NCBI GenBank assembly: GCA_900546785.1
Contig: URED01000022.1
Span: forward strand, 1-35,296
From: an uncultured Oscillospiraceae bacterium
Lineage (GTDB): Bacteria > Bacillota > Clostridia > Oscillospirales > Acutalibacteraceae
Direction: 5' to 3'
Length of the DNA: 35,296 bases
The notes below the pieces were generated by a model, which worked only from the letters and a program-made list of their open reading frames with translations, searched no databases and was not told where the DNA came from. Shown here in pieces: positions 9,513-17,311 of this stretch (position 1 is its first letter; each line of letters opens with the position of its first letter). A program made the position numbers and the translations under genes.

Positions 9513-9541
9513 TTGAATAAAAAATAAAAATATGATACGAT
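9513..9541 (+). promoter_or_regulatory. Candidate promoter of the two-component operon
   Basis: TTGAAT (9513-9518), 17 bases, TACGAT (9536-9541), about 34 bases before the kinase ATG. A TATAAT at 9502 has no well-spaced -35, so it is less likely. Confidence 0.5.
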
Positions 9542-9575
9542 AGAATAAGCAAACAAATATACCGCGGAGGGAAAA

Positions 9576-11132
9576 ATGGCAAAAAAAAGAAAAACAACGA
9601 TTCCCGATAAAACCAGAAATTTTAAAATAAACACAAGGATCATTATCTCCTCTGTGCTGGCGATCGTGATACCCATCATCATACTGAGCATAGCGGCGGG
9701 TATATTTGTGTTTACCTCGTCTACAAAATATGATTTTTCGTCTGTAAGTACAGAGAGCTACGACGTGATCAATCAGATCCAGTGGAGCCAGACGGTGAGC
9801 AATATGCTCTTTACGCTTACCGGCGAAGACAGCGAGGAAGAAAAGCTGCGTTCGATAACGCAAACGGCAGAGGGGCTTGAGGATTTCGGCTCTATCATCT
9901 ATATTGAAAAGGACGGCGCTGTTTATTATTCCTCCGTTGCGCCTGAAGAAGCCCTGAAAACGGCGGCTTCCATATCCAAGATAGACAAAAATAAAAATTC
10001 CTACTATTACGGTGAGGAAGGATTGGTTATCGTAAACTCCGTAAAAAGCGAAAACGGCGATTTCACTGTAATCGCGGCCAACGATACCTACAGCTCCTCT
10101 GACAGCGGCACAAGCTATGCGCCGCAGCACATAATGCAAAGGCTGGCAAACAACGCTACGGCGGTGCTTGGGGTATGCGTTGCTACCTTTATAGCCGCGA
10201 TCATCATCCTTTCTCTCCTAACCTCTAAGACCATTATAGGCCCTTTGGAAAAAATAACGAAGGGCGCAAACGAAATCGCAAAAGGCAATCTGGATTACGA
10301 GATAGACTATCAGTCCACAAACGAGATGGGCCAGCTGGCACAGAGCTTTAACGACATGCGCCTGCGGGTAAAGGAATCCATTGAGAGCAAAAACCGCGCG
10401 GATCAGCAGCAAAAGGAAATGATCGCAGGCATCGCGCATGATCTGCGAACGCCGCTCACCTCCATAAAAGGCTACCTTGAAGGCATCAAGGACGGAGTTG
10501 CGGACACGCCTGAAAAGCGTGTAAGATACCTGGAAACGATATACGATTCGGCTGTATCCATGGAAAAAATGCTCAATGATCTGCTGACGTTATCAAAACT
10601 GGAGCTCGGCACAATAACCCTGAACTGCGAAAATGTGCGCATCTCGGATTTCACGCCGTTTGCCGCAGAATTAGGTGAAGAGCTGAAAAAAGAGGATTTT
10701 GATTACAGCATTATCAACAGCACAAAATCCGACCCCCTGCTCTTTATTGATACGGACAGATTTTCAAGAGTTATCACAAATATTATCTCAAACAGTATCA
10801 AATACAGGCGCAGCGGTGTGCGCGGAAAGATCAAGCTTATCATTTCGGAATACGAGCATTCCGTTATATTTGAAATTGCAGACAACGGCACGGGCGTGGA
10901 GCCGAAAAGCCTGACGCGCATTTTTGACACGCTTTACAGAGAGGACAAGGCACGTTCCAACGTGAGCGACGGCAGCGGGCTGGGACTTGCGGTATGCAGG
11001 CAGATCGTGGAGCTGCACGGAGGCATGATATGGGCGCAGACCAACGCCGAAAAAGGCCTTTCGATATTTATATCCCTGCCGAAGGTGGCAGATACGGAGG
11101 AAAAGAAAAATGAAAAAAATACTGATCATTGA
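9576..11132 (+). CDS. Membrane sensor histidine kinase
   Basis: A 518-residue class I histidine kinase. Membrane segments lie near residues 22-46 and 192-215, with about 145 extracytoplasmic residues between them, rich in Ser, Tyr and acidic residues. HAMP follows at about 216-268. HisKA holds the phospho-acceptor His288 in AGIAHDLRTPL. HATPase_c has the N box NIISNSIKYR, G1 DNGTGV, an F-box-like IFDTLYRED and G2 GSGLGLAV. GGAGGG precedes the ATG at 9576. The stop overlaps the start of the response regulator by 23 bases, so the pair is coupled. The input signal is unknown; the extracellular domain resembles none I can name. Confidence 0.92.
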   Translation: MAKKRKTTIPDKTRNFKINTRIIISSVLAIVIPIIILSIAAGIFVFTSSTKYDFSSVSTESYDVINQIQWSQTVSNMLFTLTGEDSEEEKLRSITQTAEGLEDFGSIIYIEKDGAVYYSSVAPEEALKTAASISKIDKNKNSYYYGEEGLVIVNSVKSENGDFTVIAANDTYSSSDSGTSYAPQHIMQRLANNATAVLGVCVATFIAAIIILSLLTSKTIIGPLEKITKGANEIAKGNLDYEIDYQSTNEMGQLAQSFNDMRLRVKESIESKNRADQQQKEMIAGIAHDLRTPLTSIKGYLEGIKDGVADTPEKRVRYLETIYDSAVSMEKMLNDLLTLSKLELGTITLNCENVRISDFTPFAAELGEELKKEDFDYSIINSTKSDPLLFIDTDRFSRVITNIISNSIKYRRSGVRGKIKLIISEYEHSVIFEIADNGTGVEPKSLTRIFDTLYREDKARSNVSDGSGLGLAVCRQIVELHGGMIWAQTNAEKGLSIFISLPKVADTEEKKNEKNTDH

Positions 11133-11808
11133 AGATGACGCAAATATTTGCGCGCTGGAAAAGGATTATCTTGAGGCAAACGGATTTGAGGTTTCAACCG
11201 CAGCCAACGGCACAACGGGGCTTCAAGCGGCACTGAAAGACAACTATGATCTTATCCTGCTGGACATCATGCTGCCCGGCACGGACGGAATGGAAGTTTG
11301 CAGAAGAATAAGGGAGAGCAAGGATATACCCATCCTGCTTGTAAGCGCAAAAAAGGAAGATCTGGATAAGATCACCGGCCTCGGCTACGGCGCGGACGAT
11401 TACATAGTAAAGCCCTTCTCCCCCAAAGAGCTTGTGGCAAGAGTCATTGCCCACATAAGCAGATATGAACGGCTGACGGCAAAGAGCGAAGAAGGCTTTG
11501 CAGAAGCCAAGACGATCGAAGCGGACGGGCTGAAGCTTGACGGCAGATCACGCCGGGCGTTCGTTAACGGAACAGAGCTTAACCTGACGAACAAGGAATT
11601 TGACCTGCTTTACTTTCTTGCATCAAGTCCGGATACGGTATTCAGCAAGGAAGAACTGTTCAGCAAGATCTGGAATTACGATTCCATAGGCGAAACGTCC
11701 ACCATAACGGTGCATGTAAACCGGATAAGAGATAAGATAAAAGAGGTTGACCCGTCTATAGATTTTATCCACACCGTTTGGGGCAAGGGATACAGGTTCA
11801 ACAAATAA
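11110..11808 (+). CDS. OmpR/PhoB-family response regulator
   Basis: A 232-residue response regulator partnering the kinase that ends at 11132. The receiver domain has the acidic pair Asp9/Asp10, phospho-acceptor Asp52 in LLDIMLPGTDG, and Lys in IVKPFSPKEL. The C-terminal OmpR winged helix (about 135-232) ends in TVWGKGYRF. CGGAGG precedes the ATG at 11110, inside the end of the kinase gene. Targets are unknown. The convergent ABC transporter genes beyond the shared terminator are possible targets, but no shared operator was seen. Confidence 0.93.
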   Translation: MKKILIIEDDANICALEKDYLEANGFEVSTAANGTTGLQAALKDNYDLILLDIMLPGTDGMEVCRRIRESKDIPILLVSAKKEDLDKITGLGYGADDYIVKPFSPKELVARVIAHISRYERLTAKSEEGFAEAKTIEADGLKLDGRSRRAFVNGTELNLTNKEFDLLYFLASSPDTVFSKEELFSKIWNYDSIGETSTITVHVNRIRDKIKEVDPSIDFIHTVWGKGYRFNK

Positions 11809-11824
11809 ATACGGCACAACACGC

Positions 11825-11865
11825 AAGAGCGGGGTGAAAGCACTGTTGGCTTTCACCCCGCTCTT
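11825..11865. terminator. Bidirectional terminator between converging operons
   Basis: A 17-base perfect inverted repeat (11825-11841 with 11849-11865) with a 7-base loop lies between the response regulator stop (11808) and the ABC ATPase stop (11883). T-rich sequence follows on the plus strand; the minus-side tract is weaker. Confidence 0.85.
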
Positions 11866-11882
11866 TCATTTGATTTTATAGA

Positions 11883-12680
11883 TTATTCGGAAAGGATCAT
11901 ACGGTCATTATCAAGCTCTTCGCCGCTTGTGACCTTGAATTTTTCAAGGAGATCGGCAGTCGTGAGTTTTTTCTTTTCCTCGCCCGAAACATCATAGATA
12001 ATCCTGCCGTCATTCATCATGATGAGCCTGTTGCCGATGGCAATGGCGTCTTTCATATTATGCGTGATCATGATGGTGGTAAGATTATGCTCCGAAACGA
12101 TTTTGGTGGTTAGCTCAAGCACCTTGTGCGCCGTTTTCGGATCAAGCGCGGCGGTGTGCTCGTCAAGAAGCAGCACCTTGGGCTTTTTAAGCGTTGCCAT
12201 AAGCAGCGTTATCGCCTGGCGCTGGCCGCCCGAAAGCAGGCCGACCTTTGAGGTAAGACGTGTTTCAAGGCCAAGATCAAGCGAGCTCAGCATATCTTTA
12301 TAGTGTTCTTTTTCTTTTTTGGTCACGCCCGGTGCAAGCGTTCTGAATTTGCCGCGGCGGGACGCAAGCGCCAGATTTTCTACGATCTGCATATCGGCGG
12401 CAGTACCCGTCATAGGATCCTGAAACACCCTGCCGAGATATTTTGCCCTTTTATGCTCCGGCAATTTGGTAACATCCTGGCCGTCTATCAGAATAGAGCC
12501 GCTGTCCACGGGATATACGCCGGCGATCATATTGAGCAATGTTGATTTTCCGGCGCCGTTACCGCCGATAACGGTTACGAAATCGCCCTCATTCAAAACA
12601 AGATCTATGCCGTTTAAAGCGTGCTTCTCATTAACGGTGCCGGGATTGAAGGTCTTATAAACGCCCTTGATCTCAAGCAT
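11883..12680 (-). CDS. ABC transporter ATP-binding protein (TrpXYZ-like)
   Basis: A 265-residue ABC ATPase. Walker A is GGNGAGKST, the signature is LSGGQRQ, Walker B is VLLLDEHTAALD and the H-loop is IMITHNMKD. Unlike BMP/ribose importers it has one nucleotide-binding domain, which fits the TrpXYZ type. The start is the ATG at 12680, 8 bases after GGAGG and overlapping the permease end by 8 bases. A GTG three codons earlier lies in the ribosome site and is unlikely. It is last of the three-gene importer operon. Confidence 0.9.
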   Translation of the reverse strand: MLEIKGVYKTFNPGTVNEKHALNGIDLVLNEGDFVTVIGGNGAGKSTLLNMIAGVYPVDSGSILIDGQDVTKLPEHKRAKYLGRVFQDPMTGTAADMQIVENLALASRRGKFRTLAPGVTKKEKEHYKDMLSSLDLGLETRLTSKVGLLSGGQRQAITLLMATLKKPKVLLLDEHTAALDPKTAHKVLELTTKIVSEHNLTTIMITHNMKDAIAIGNRLIMMNDGRIIYDVSGEEKKKLTTADLLEKFKVTSGEELDNDRMILSE

Positions 12681-13581
12681 TTGCGGCACCTCCGTTTCTT
12701 TTCACCTTTTTTGACGCGATCTTGCTCTTCCAATACGGTACGCCAAGGAAAAGCGCTACGACGATTGCCGAGAAAAGCTTAAGATCATTCGCATTGAGGC
12801 CGAGGCGCAGCACGAACGTGATAACGATATAATATACCACGCCGCCGAAAACGCAGGCGAGCAGCTTTAATGCAAAATTCTTGAAGATCTTGCCGAGCAC
12901 GACCTCGCCTATAATAACGGCGGCAAGGCCGATAACGATGGCGCCCCTGCCCATATTTACATCTGCAAAGCCCTGATACTGCGAAATGAGCGCGCCCGCA
13001 AGCGCAACGATACCGTTTGAAAGCACAAGACCGATGATCTTGTTAACATTTGTGTTTATTCCGTTTGCGCGCGCCATTGCCTGATTACAGCCCGTTGCCC
13101 GGATAGAGTGACCAAGCTCCGTGCCGAAGAACCAATAAAGCAAAGCGATAAAAACGAGCACGATAACAAGCCCCACTATGATAGACTGCGTGATATTCCT
13201 GAGCGATACCACCAGATCATAATTCATAACGCTGATCGTTTGGTTCGCCTTGTTATCCAAAATACGCAGGTTGATCGAATACAGCGCAAGCTGCGTAAGT
13301 ATACCCGATAGGATCGCGGGAATTCCGAAGACCGTGTGAAAAATACCGGTTGCAAGCCCCGCGAGACAGCCCGCCAAAAACGCCATTACCATAGAAAGAT
13401 AAATATTCATGCCGCTTGTGGCACACATAACAAGAACCGCGCCGCCCGTGCCCAGGGAGCCGTCCACGGTAAGATCCGCGATATCGAGCACTCTGAAGGT
13501 GATATAAACGCCTATTGCCATAAGACCCCAGAGTATGCCCTGAGCCGCCGCTCCGGGAAGAGCGGATAAAAATGACATCAT
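12673..13581 (-). CDS. ABC transporter permease, BPD_transp_2 family
   Basis: A 302-residue inner-membrane permease with about eight to nine hydrophobic segments, of the branched-chain/ribose-type permease family. The motif DLTVDGSLGTGGAV near residue 36 and GVYITFRVLDIADLTVDG are typical of the permease partnered with PF04392 binding proteins. CGGAGG lies nine bases before the ATG at 13581. The end overlaps the ATPase start. Only one permease is present, so it likely forms a homodimer with the single ATPase. Confidence 0.9.
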   Translation of the reverse strand: MMSFLSALPGAAAQGILWGLMAIGVYITFRVLDIADLTVDGSLGTGGAVLVMCATSGMNIYLSMVMAFLAGCLAGLATGIFHTVFGIPAILSGILTQLALYSINLRILDNKANQTISVMNYDLVVSLRNITQSIIVGLVIVLVFIALLYWFFGTELGHSIRATGCNQAMARANGINTNVNKIIGLVLSNGIVALAGALISQYQGFADVNMGRGAIVIGLAAVIIGEVVLGKIFKNFALKLLACVFGGVVYYIVITFVLRLGLNANDLKLFSAIVVALFLGVPYWKSKIASKKVKRNGGAANA

Positions 13582-13607
13582 AATCTTTTTCCTCCGATAT
13601 ATTATAA

Positions 13608-13630
13608 GCGGCGAGCATAAGACCCGCCGC
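13608..13630 (-). other. Intercistronic hairpin after the binding-protein gene
   Basis: GCGGCG (13608-13613) pairs with CGCCGC (13625-13630). No T run follows, so it reads more as an RNA-stabilising or attenuating hairpin than a terminator. Such hairpins often leave more binding-protein mRNA than permease mRNA. Confidence 0.5.
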
Positions 13631-13675
13631 CTAATATGTTATCAAAATATTGTTATTTAGTCAATAGCAAAAGAA

Positions 13676-14668
13676 TTATTCAGCGCTCATATCTATTGCT
13701 TCATAATCGGCAGGGATGGTGATGCCGAGCGAAGTAGCGCGGTCTGCAACATATTTCTTTGTAAGATCTGTTGCATATTCGATCTCCATCTCCGCCGGAT
13801 TTGCATCCTGCGTAAGGATCTGAACGGCCATTTCACCGGCTCTGTAGCCGATATCATAGTAACTGATGGAAAGCGTGCCTACGCCGCAGCCCTTGCAGAT
13901 ACCTTCTTCACCCGCGATGATCGGAATACCCGCAGGACCGGCAACCTGCTCAACGGCAGCCGTTGCGGAAGCGATGGTATTATCCGTGGGGATATAGATA
14001 ACGTCTACCTCCTGTGTGGCGGTAGTTGTAACCGTTGCGATCTCGTTTGTATCCGCAACCGTGTATTCGTTCACCGTTAAGCCCATGGAGGTAAGGCTTT
14101 CGGAAATCACTTTTGCCTGATACTGTGAATTAGGCTCTGCCGAACAATAGAGGATACCTACCGTCTGCGCGTCCGGGCAAAGCTCCTGTATCATAGCTGC
14201 CTGCTCGTCAAGCGGGGCAAGATCGGATGTGCCGGTAACATTGATGCCTGTTAAGCCGGTCCAATTCGCCTGATCTATCTCAAGCGCCGTGGCGTAATCC
14301 GTAATGGAAGTGGCAACGATGGGGATATCCGCAGTTGCCGCCATAGACGCCTGCAGCGCGGCAGTGGCATTTGCCATGATCAGATCAACGCCGTCTGCAA
14401 CGAACTGATTGGCGATGGTGGCACAGGTGGGAGAATCGCCGCCTGCATTCTGAAGATTGAATTCAACGTTTTCAGAGCCGAGAGCAGCCGTTACAGCCGC
14501 CTGGAAACCTTCCGTAGCTGCGTCAAGCGCATCGTGCTGAACCGCCTGCAGAATACCGATATTGTATTTCCCCGTTTCACCGGAATTTGATGAGCAGCCT
14601 GCAAAAAGCGAGGCTACAAGCACTGCCGAAAGGCAGAGAGCAAGAATCTTTTTAACTGTTTTTTTCAT
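13676..14668 (-). CDS. ABC transporter substrate-binding lipoprotein (PF04392 family, TrpX-like)
   Basis: A 330-residue lipoprotein. The signal peptide MKKTVKKILALCLSAVLVAS is followed by the lipobox LFAGC, so the Cys would be lipidated and the protein anchored outside the membrane. The mature part fits the ABC_sub_bind (PF04392) fold: NIGILQAVQHDALD at the start, then VDLIMANATAALQA and VDVIYIPTDNTIAS. AAAGGAG precedes the ATG at 14668; the longer open frame lacks a ribosome site. In other Bacillota this family serves tryptophan or tyrosine uptake. DAHP synthase lies directly upstream, which agrees with an aromatic amino acid cargo. No T-box leader was found. Other cargo is possible. Confidence 0.88.
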   Translation of the reverse strand: MKKTVKKILALCLSAVLVASLFAGCSSNSGETGKYNIGILQAVQHDALDAATEGFQAAVTAALGSENVEFNLQNAGGDSPTCATIANQFVADGVDLIMANATAALQASMAATADIPIVATSITDYATALEIDQANWTGLTGINVTGTSDLAPLDEQAAMIQELCPDAQTVGILYCSAEPNSQYQAKVISESLTSMGLTVNEYTVADTNEIATVTTTATQEVDVIYIPTDNTIASATAAVEQVAGPAGIPIIAGEEGICKGCGVGTLSISYYDIGYRAGEMAVQILTQDANPAEMEIEYATDLTKKYVADRATSLGITIPADYEAIDMSAE

Positions 14669-14700
14669 ATGTATTACTCCTTTAAGCAAATTCACTGTGC

Positions 14701-14726
14701 CGCTTTTAAGCGTTGGCGCTTTTAAG
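14701..14726 (-). repeat. Direct repeat in the binding-protein leader
   Basis: CGCTTTTAAG occurs at 14701-14710 and 14717-14726, 16 bases apart, just after the predicted transcription start. A short inverted AAGCG/CGCTT lies between. A candidate operator or leader element; the binding factor is unknown. Confidence 0.45.
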
Positions 14727-14747
14727 TGGTAAAGTGATTATGAAATT

Positions 14748-14776
14748 ATAATACCACAAAAGCAAAAGACTGTCAA
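14748..14776 (-). promoter_or_regulatory. Promoter of the ABC importer operon
   Basis: Minus-strand TTGACA (14771-14776), a 17-base spacer and TATTAT (14748-14753), about 80 bases before the binding-protein ATG. Confidence 0.8.
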
Positions 14777-14802
14777 ACAAAACGAGTTGCCCGGCAGTCT
14801 TT
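14765..14802 (-). terminator. Weak candidate terminator after DAHP synthase
   Basis: AAAGACTG (14765-14772) pairs with CAGTCTTT (14795-14802) across a long 22-base loop. T-rich sequence follows. It overlaps the -35 of the downstream importer promoter. Confidence 0.4.
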
Positions 14803-14851
14803 TTGTTATAATATACAAATATTAAGCTTTGATTTTGTGCATAATGAGGTA

Positions 14852-15910
14852 TTACAGCTGGTCTGCAATACTGTAGATAAGATCCTTGGATTTCTCCCAG
14901 CCGAGGCACGGATCCGTTATGGACTTGCCGTAAACGCCGCCGTCCACCTTCTGATTTCCGTCCTCAATATAGGATTCTATCATAAAGCCCTTTACAAATT
15001 TTTTGATATCCACACTGTGGCGCATGGAGTGAAGCACCTCATTCGCAATGCGCACCTGCTCAAGGTACTTTTTGCCGCTGTTTGAATGGTTTGTGTCAAC
15101 GATAACCGCGGGATTTTTAAACTCCTCCTTGGCGGCGTACATATTATAAAGCGTGATCAGATCCTCATAATGATAATTCGGGTGACTGATGCCGTATTTG
15201 TTGACACCGCCGCGCAGAATGGCGTGGGCAAGCTCATTGCCTGTGGATTCTACCTCCCATCCGCGGTACAGGAAAGTGTGACCGCTCTGCGCCGCCGTAA
15301 TGGCGTTGAGCATAATGGAATAATCGCCGCTTGTGGCATTTTTCATACCGCAGGGCACGTCCATGCCGCTTGCGGTAAGGCGGTGATCCTGATTTTCTAC
15401 GCTTCTTGCACCCACGGCAACATAGGAGAGCAGGTCTGAAAGATATCTGTAATTTGCAGGATAAAGCATTTCATCTGCGGCGGAAAGGCCAAGCTGCTCG
15501 ATAGCCTTTGTATGTATAGCGCGCACGGCAAGAATGCCGGCATACATATCGGGAACACCGTCCGGATCAGGCTGATGGAGCATACCTTTATAGCCTGCGC
15601 CGGTGGTGCGCGGCTTGCCCGTATAAATACGCGGGATAATGATGATCTTATCCTTCACTTCCTCCTGCACCCGGGCAAGGCGGCTGACGTAATCGAGCAC
15701 GCTCTCCTCCTTATCGGCGGAGCACGGGCCGATGATAAGCAGGAATTTACTGCTTTCTCCCTTCAAAACTTTTGCGATCTCTGCGTCTCTCTGCGCTTTG
15801 ACCGCAGCGCCTTTTTCACTGAGGGGATAAAGCTCCTTTACCTCCTTGGGGATAGGCAGTTTCCGTATAAAACGCATATTTTTCATAGATTCATCTTTTA
15901 CGACTTCCAT
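14852..15910 (-). CDS. aroG: 3-deoxy-7-phosphoheptulonate (DAHP) synthase, class I alpha (AroG type)
   Basis: A 352-residue cytosolic enzyme joining phosphoenolpyruvate and erythrose-4-phosphate at the entry to the shikimate pathway. Family motifs are LLIIGPCSADKEESVLDY, YTGKPRTTGAGYKG and VENQDHRLTASG. The metal-binding pattern includes the Cys in GPCSA, His in DTNHSNSGK, and the C-terminal ESYIEDGNQ. The length is normal for the feedback-inhibited E. coli type. I chose the ATG at 15910 behind AGAGGAT; family members begin near MKNMRFIRKLP. The isozyme letter is arbitrary. Transcription has its own promoter, and the aromatic-type ABC importer follows. Confidence 0.93.
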   Translation of the reverse strand: MEVVKDESMKNMRFIRKLPIPKEVKELYPLSEKGAAVKAQRDAEIAKVLKGESSKFLLIIGPCSADKEESVLDYVSRLARVQEEVKDKIIIIPRIYTGKPRTTGAGYKGMLHQPDPDGVPDMYAGILAVRAIHTKAIEQLGLSAADEMLYPANYRYLSDLLSYVAVGARSVENQDHRLTASGMDVPCGMKNATSGDYSIMLNAITAAQSGHTFLYRGWEVESTGNELAHAILRGGVNKYGISHPNYHYEDLITLYNMYAAKEEFKNPAVIVDTNHSNSGKKYLEQVRIANEVLHSMRHSVDIKKFVKGFMIESYIEDGNQKVDGGVYGKSITDPCLGWEKSKDLIYSIADQL

Positions 15911-15940
15911 ATTGACATCCTCTCTTGCATACATACGACT

Positions 15941-15957
15941 ATGCCGCACAGCGGCAT
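15941..15957 (-). promoter_or_regulatory. Leader hairpin of DAHP synthase
   Basis: ATGCCGC (15941-15947) pairs with GCGGCAT (15951-15957) around a 3-base loop, midway between promoter and ribosome site. No leader peptide rich in aromatic codons and no terminator is seen, so classical attenuation is not supported. Confidence 0.45.
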
Positions 15958-15971
15958 TCGACGATATAAAT

Positions 15972-16000
15972 ATTTTAATTCTTAAGCAACATATTGTCAA
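15972..16000 (-). promoter_or_regulatory. Promoter of DAHP synthase
   Basis: Minus-strand perfect TTGACA (15995-16000), 17 bases, TAAAAT (15972-15977). Confidence 0.75.
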
Positions 16001-16021
16001 CATAAACAGCAAATAAAAAAC

Positions 16022-16139
16022 GGAGCTGTAAAAAACTCTTTCTAAACGAAAAACGACCCGCCAAAACTACTATATATAGTGGTTTTGGCGGGTTCATTTT
16101 GCTCAAATCTCGCAAATTAACGAGTTTTTTTACAACCCC
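16022..16139. mobile_element. Candidate MITE-like hairpin element
   Basis: A 118-base non-coding block. Its ends are imperfect terminal inverted repeats, GGAGCTGTAAAAAACTC (16022-16038) and, on the other strand, GGGGTTGTAAAAAAACTC (16122-16139). A 38-base near-perfect palindrome (16056-16093, one wobble) sits inside, centred on TATATA, and a short CTCG/CGAG stem lies near the right end. No flanking duplication is clear. It could equally be an elaborate terminator of the aldolase gene, which ends 22 bases away. Confidence 0.5.
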
Positions 16140-16160
16140 ATTCCATTAAATGTTGATTAC

Positions 16161-17138
16161 TTAGAAATTTTCAAGCAGCGAAGTATAGAAATCACAGTAA
16201 TCCGTGCGGTTATCCGCTGTAAACGCCATTGCTGCCCTGGGGTGGCGGTTGAGCTGACCCGTGAGCATATACTGGATATCATAGCCCCACTGCACGCCGC
16301 TTGCCTTGAGCGGAAGCATATAATTCTCTATAAATGTGAGGAGGCTGTATAGATTATACTTGGGATTTTTGAGGAACCCGAGCAGCAGCTCCATCGCGCA
16401 GTTTCCCGCTCCCCTGCCCATGCCCATGGCAGTTGCGTCCAGATAGGAAACGCCGTAGGACATGGTCTCTATCGTATTTGCAAAGGCAAGATTTTGGTTG
16501 TTGTGGGCGTGAAAACCGATGGATTTGCCGTATTTCTCACCCGCTTCAAGATAGATCTTGGCTAGCTCCGCAGCCGTCTCCGGGTACAGCGAGCCATAGG
16601 AATCCACAAGATAGATAACGTCTACGCCGGAATTGCCGAGCATGTCAAGCGCTTCTTCAATATCCTCCGTTTTTGCCTGGCTGATTGCCATGATATTGCA
16701 GGTGGTCTCATAGCCGAGTGCATGAAAATGCTCTACCATCTCAACGGCAGCCGGGATCTGGTGGATATAGCACGCAACGCGCACCATATCGATCACCGAT
16801 TCGCTTTTGGGAATAAAATCCTCCTTAAAATCACATCTGCCCACATCTGCCATGACCGAGATCTTCATATCGGAAACATTTTCACCGACGATCTTTCTGA
16901 TATCCTCTTCATCGCAGAACTTCCACTTGCCGAACTCCTTGGGATCAAACATTTTTTTGGACGCACGGTAGCCGAATTCCATATAATCCACGCCGCTTTT
17001 GATATTCGTTTTGTAAAGCTCCGTTACAAATTCATCCGTAAATTCAAAATTGTTGCAAAGCCCGCCGTCCCTGATCGTGGCGTCAAGCACTTTCAGATCA
17101 TTTCTGACGGTCATCATATTCCCTTTTCTGGGCGCCAT
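16161..17138 (-). CDS. DRE-TIM family aldolase (HMGL-like), substrate unknown
   Basis: A 325-residue TIM-barrel metallo-aldolase of the HMG-CoA lyase / 4-hydroxy-2-oxovalerate aldolase / isopropylmalate synthase superfamily. The metal and catalytic motif DATIRDGG (residues about 19-26) is the DRE-type signature with Arg-Asp kept. The HAHNNQNLA motif supplies the two metal His. The protein lacks the C-terminal LeuA-type regulatory domain and the DmpG communication domain, so it is a single-barrel stand-alone form. GAGGAAT precedes the ATG. It lies between serA and DAHP synthase with its own consensus promoter. It probably cleaves or condenses a 2-oxo acid, but the reaction is not known to me. 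Confidence 0.82.
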   Translation of the reverse strand: MAPRKGNMMTVRNDLKVLDATIRDGGLCNNFEFTDEFVTELYKTNIKSGVDYMEFGYRASKKMFDPKEFGKWKFCDEEDIRKIVGENVSDMKISVMADVGRCDFKEDFIPKSESVIDMVRVACYIHQIPAAVEMVEHFHALGYETTCNIMAISQAKTEDIEEALDMLGNSGVDVIYLVDSYGSLYPETAAELAKIYLEAGEKYGKSIGFHAHNNQNLAFANTIETMSYGVSYLDATAMGMGRGAGNCAMELLLGFLKNPKYNLYSLLTFIENYMLPLKASGVQWGYDIQYMLTGQLNRHPRAAMAFTADNRTDYCDFYTSLLENF

Positions 17139-17169
17139 AATAATTCCTCTCTTTCCTTTTGCTTTTGTA

Positions 17170-17193
17170 CTTTAAAGCTTTTATGCTTTAAAG
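17170..17193 (-). promoter_or_regulatory. Palindrome in the aldolase leader
   Basis: CTTTAAAGC (17170-17178) pairs with GCTTTAAAG (17185-17193) around 6 bases, starting a few bases past the predicted transcription start. A perfect 9-base inverted repeat without a T run suggests a repressor site or mRNA 5' hairpin. Confidence 0.5.
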
Positions 17194-17205
17194 CAGATTA
17201 GTGGT

Positions 17206-17234
17206 ATTATAGCAAAATGCGGTAAATTTGTCAA
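17206..17234 (-). promoter_or_regulatory. Promoter of the aldolase gene
   Basis: Minus-strand perfect TTGACA (17229-17234), 17-base spacer and perfect TATAAT (17206-17211). Confidence 0.88.
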
Positions 17235-17271
17235 CAGAAAATTAGCGCCGCGAAAAAGAACGCACAAAAAA

Positions 17272-17295
17272 GCGGCGGAGATCTGCTTCCGCCGC
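17272..17295 (-). terminator. Terminator after serA
   Basis: GCGGCGGA (17272-17279) pairs with TCCGCCGC (17288-17295). Six T follow on the minus strand, 16 bases past the serA stop. Confidence 0.88.
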
Positions 17296-17311
17296 CGAAC
17301 AAATAATAATA

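Noticed and set aside
9391..9575. Biotin or other riboswitch upstream of bioY
   Set aside because: The transcribed leader is only about 40 bases; the palindrome lies at the promoter and fits a protein operator.
9483..10139. 218-codon minus-strand frame antisense to the sensor kinase
   Set aside because: Its residues are the mirror of the kinase coding strand, with no ribosome site and no family features.
14669..14860. T-box or tryptophan attenuator ahead of the ABC importer
   Set aside because: No T-box sequence, no specifier loop and no leader terminator/antiterminator pair could be found.
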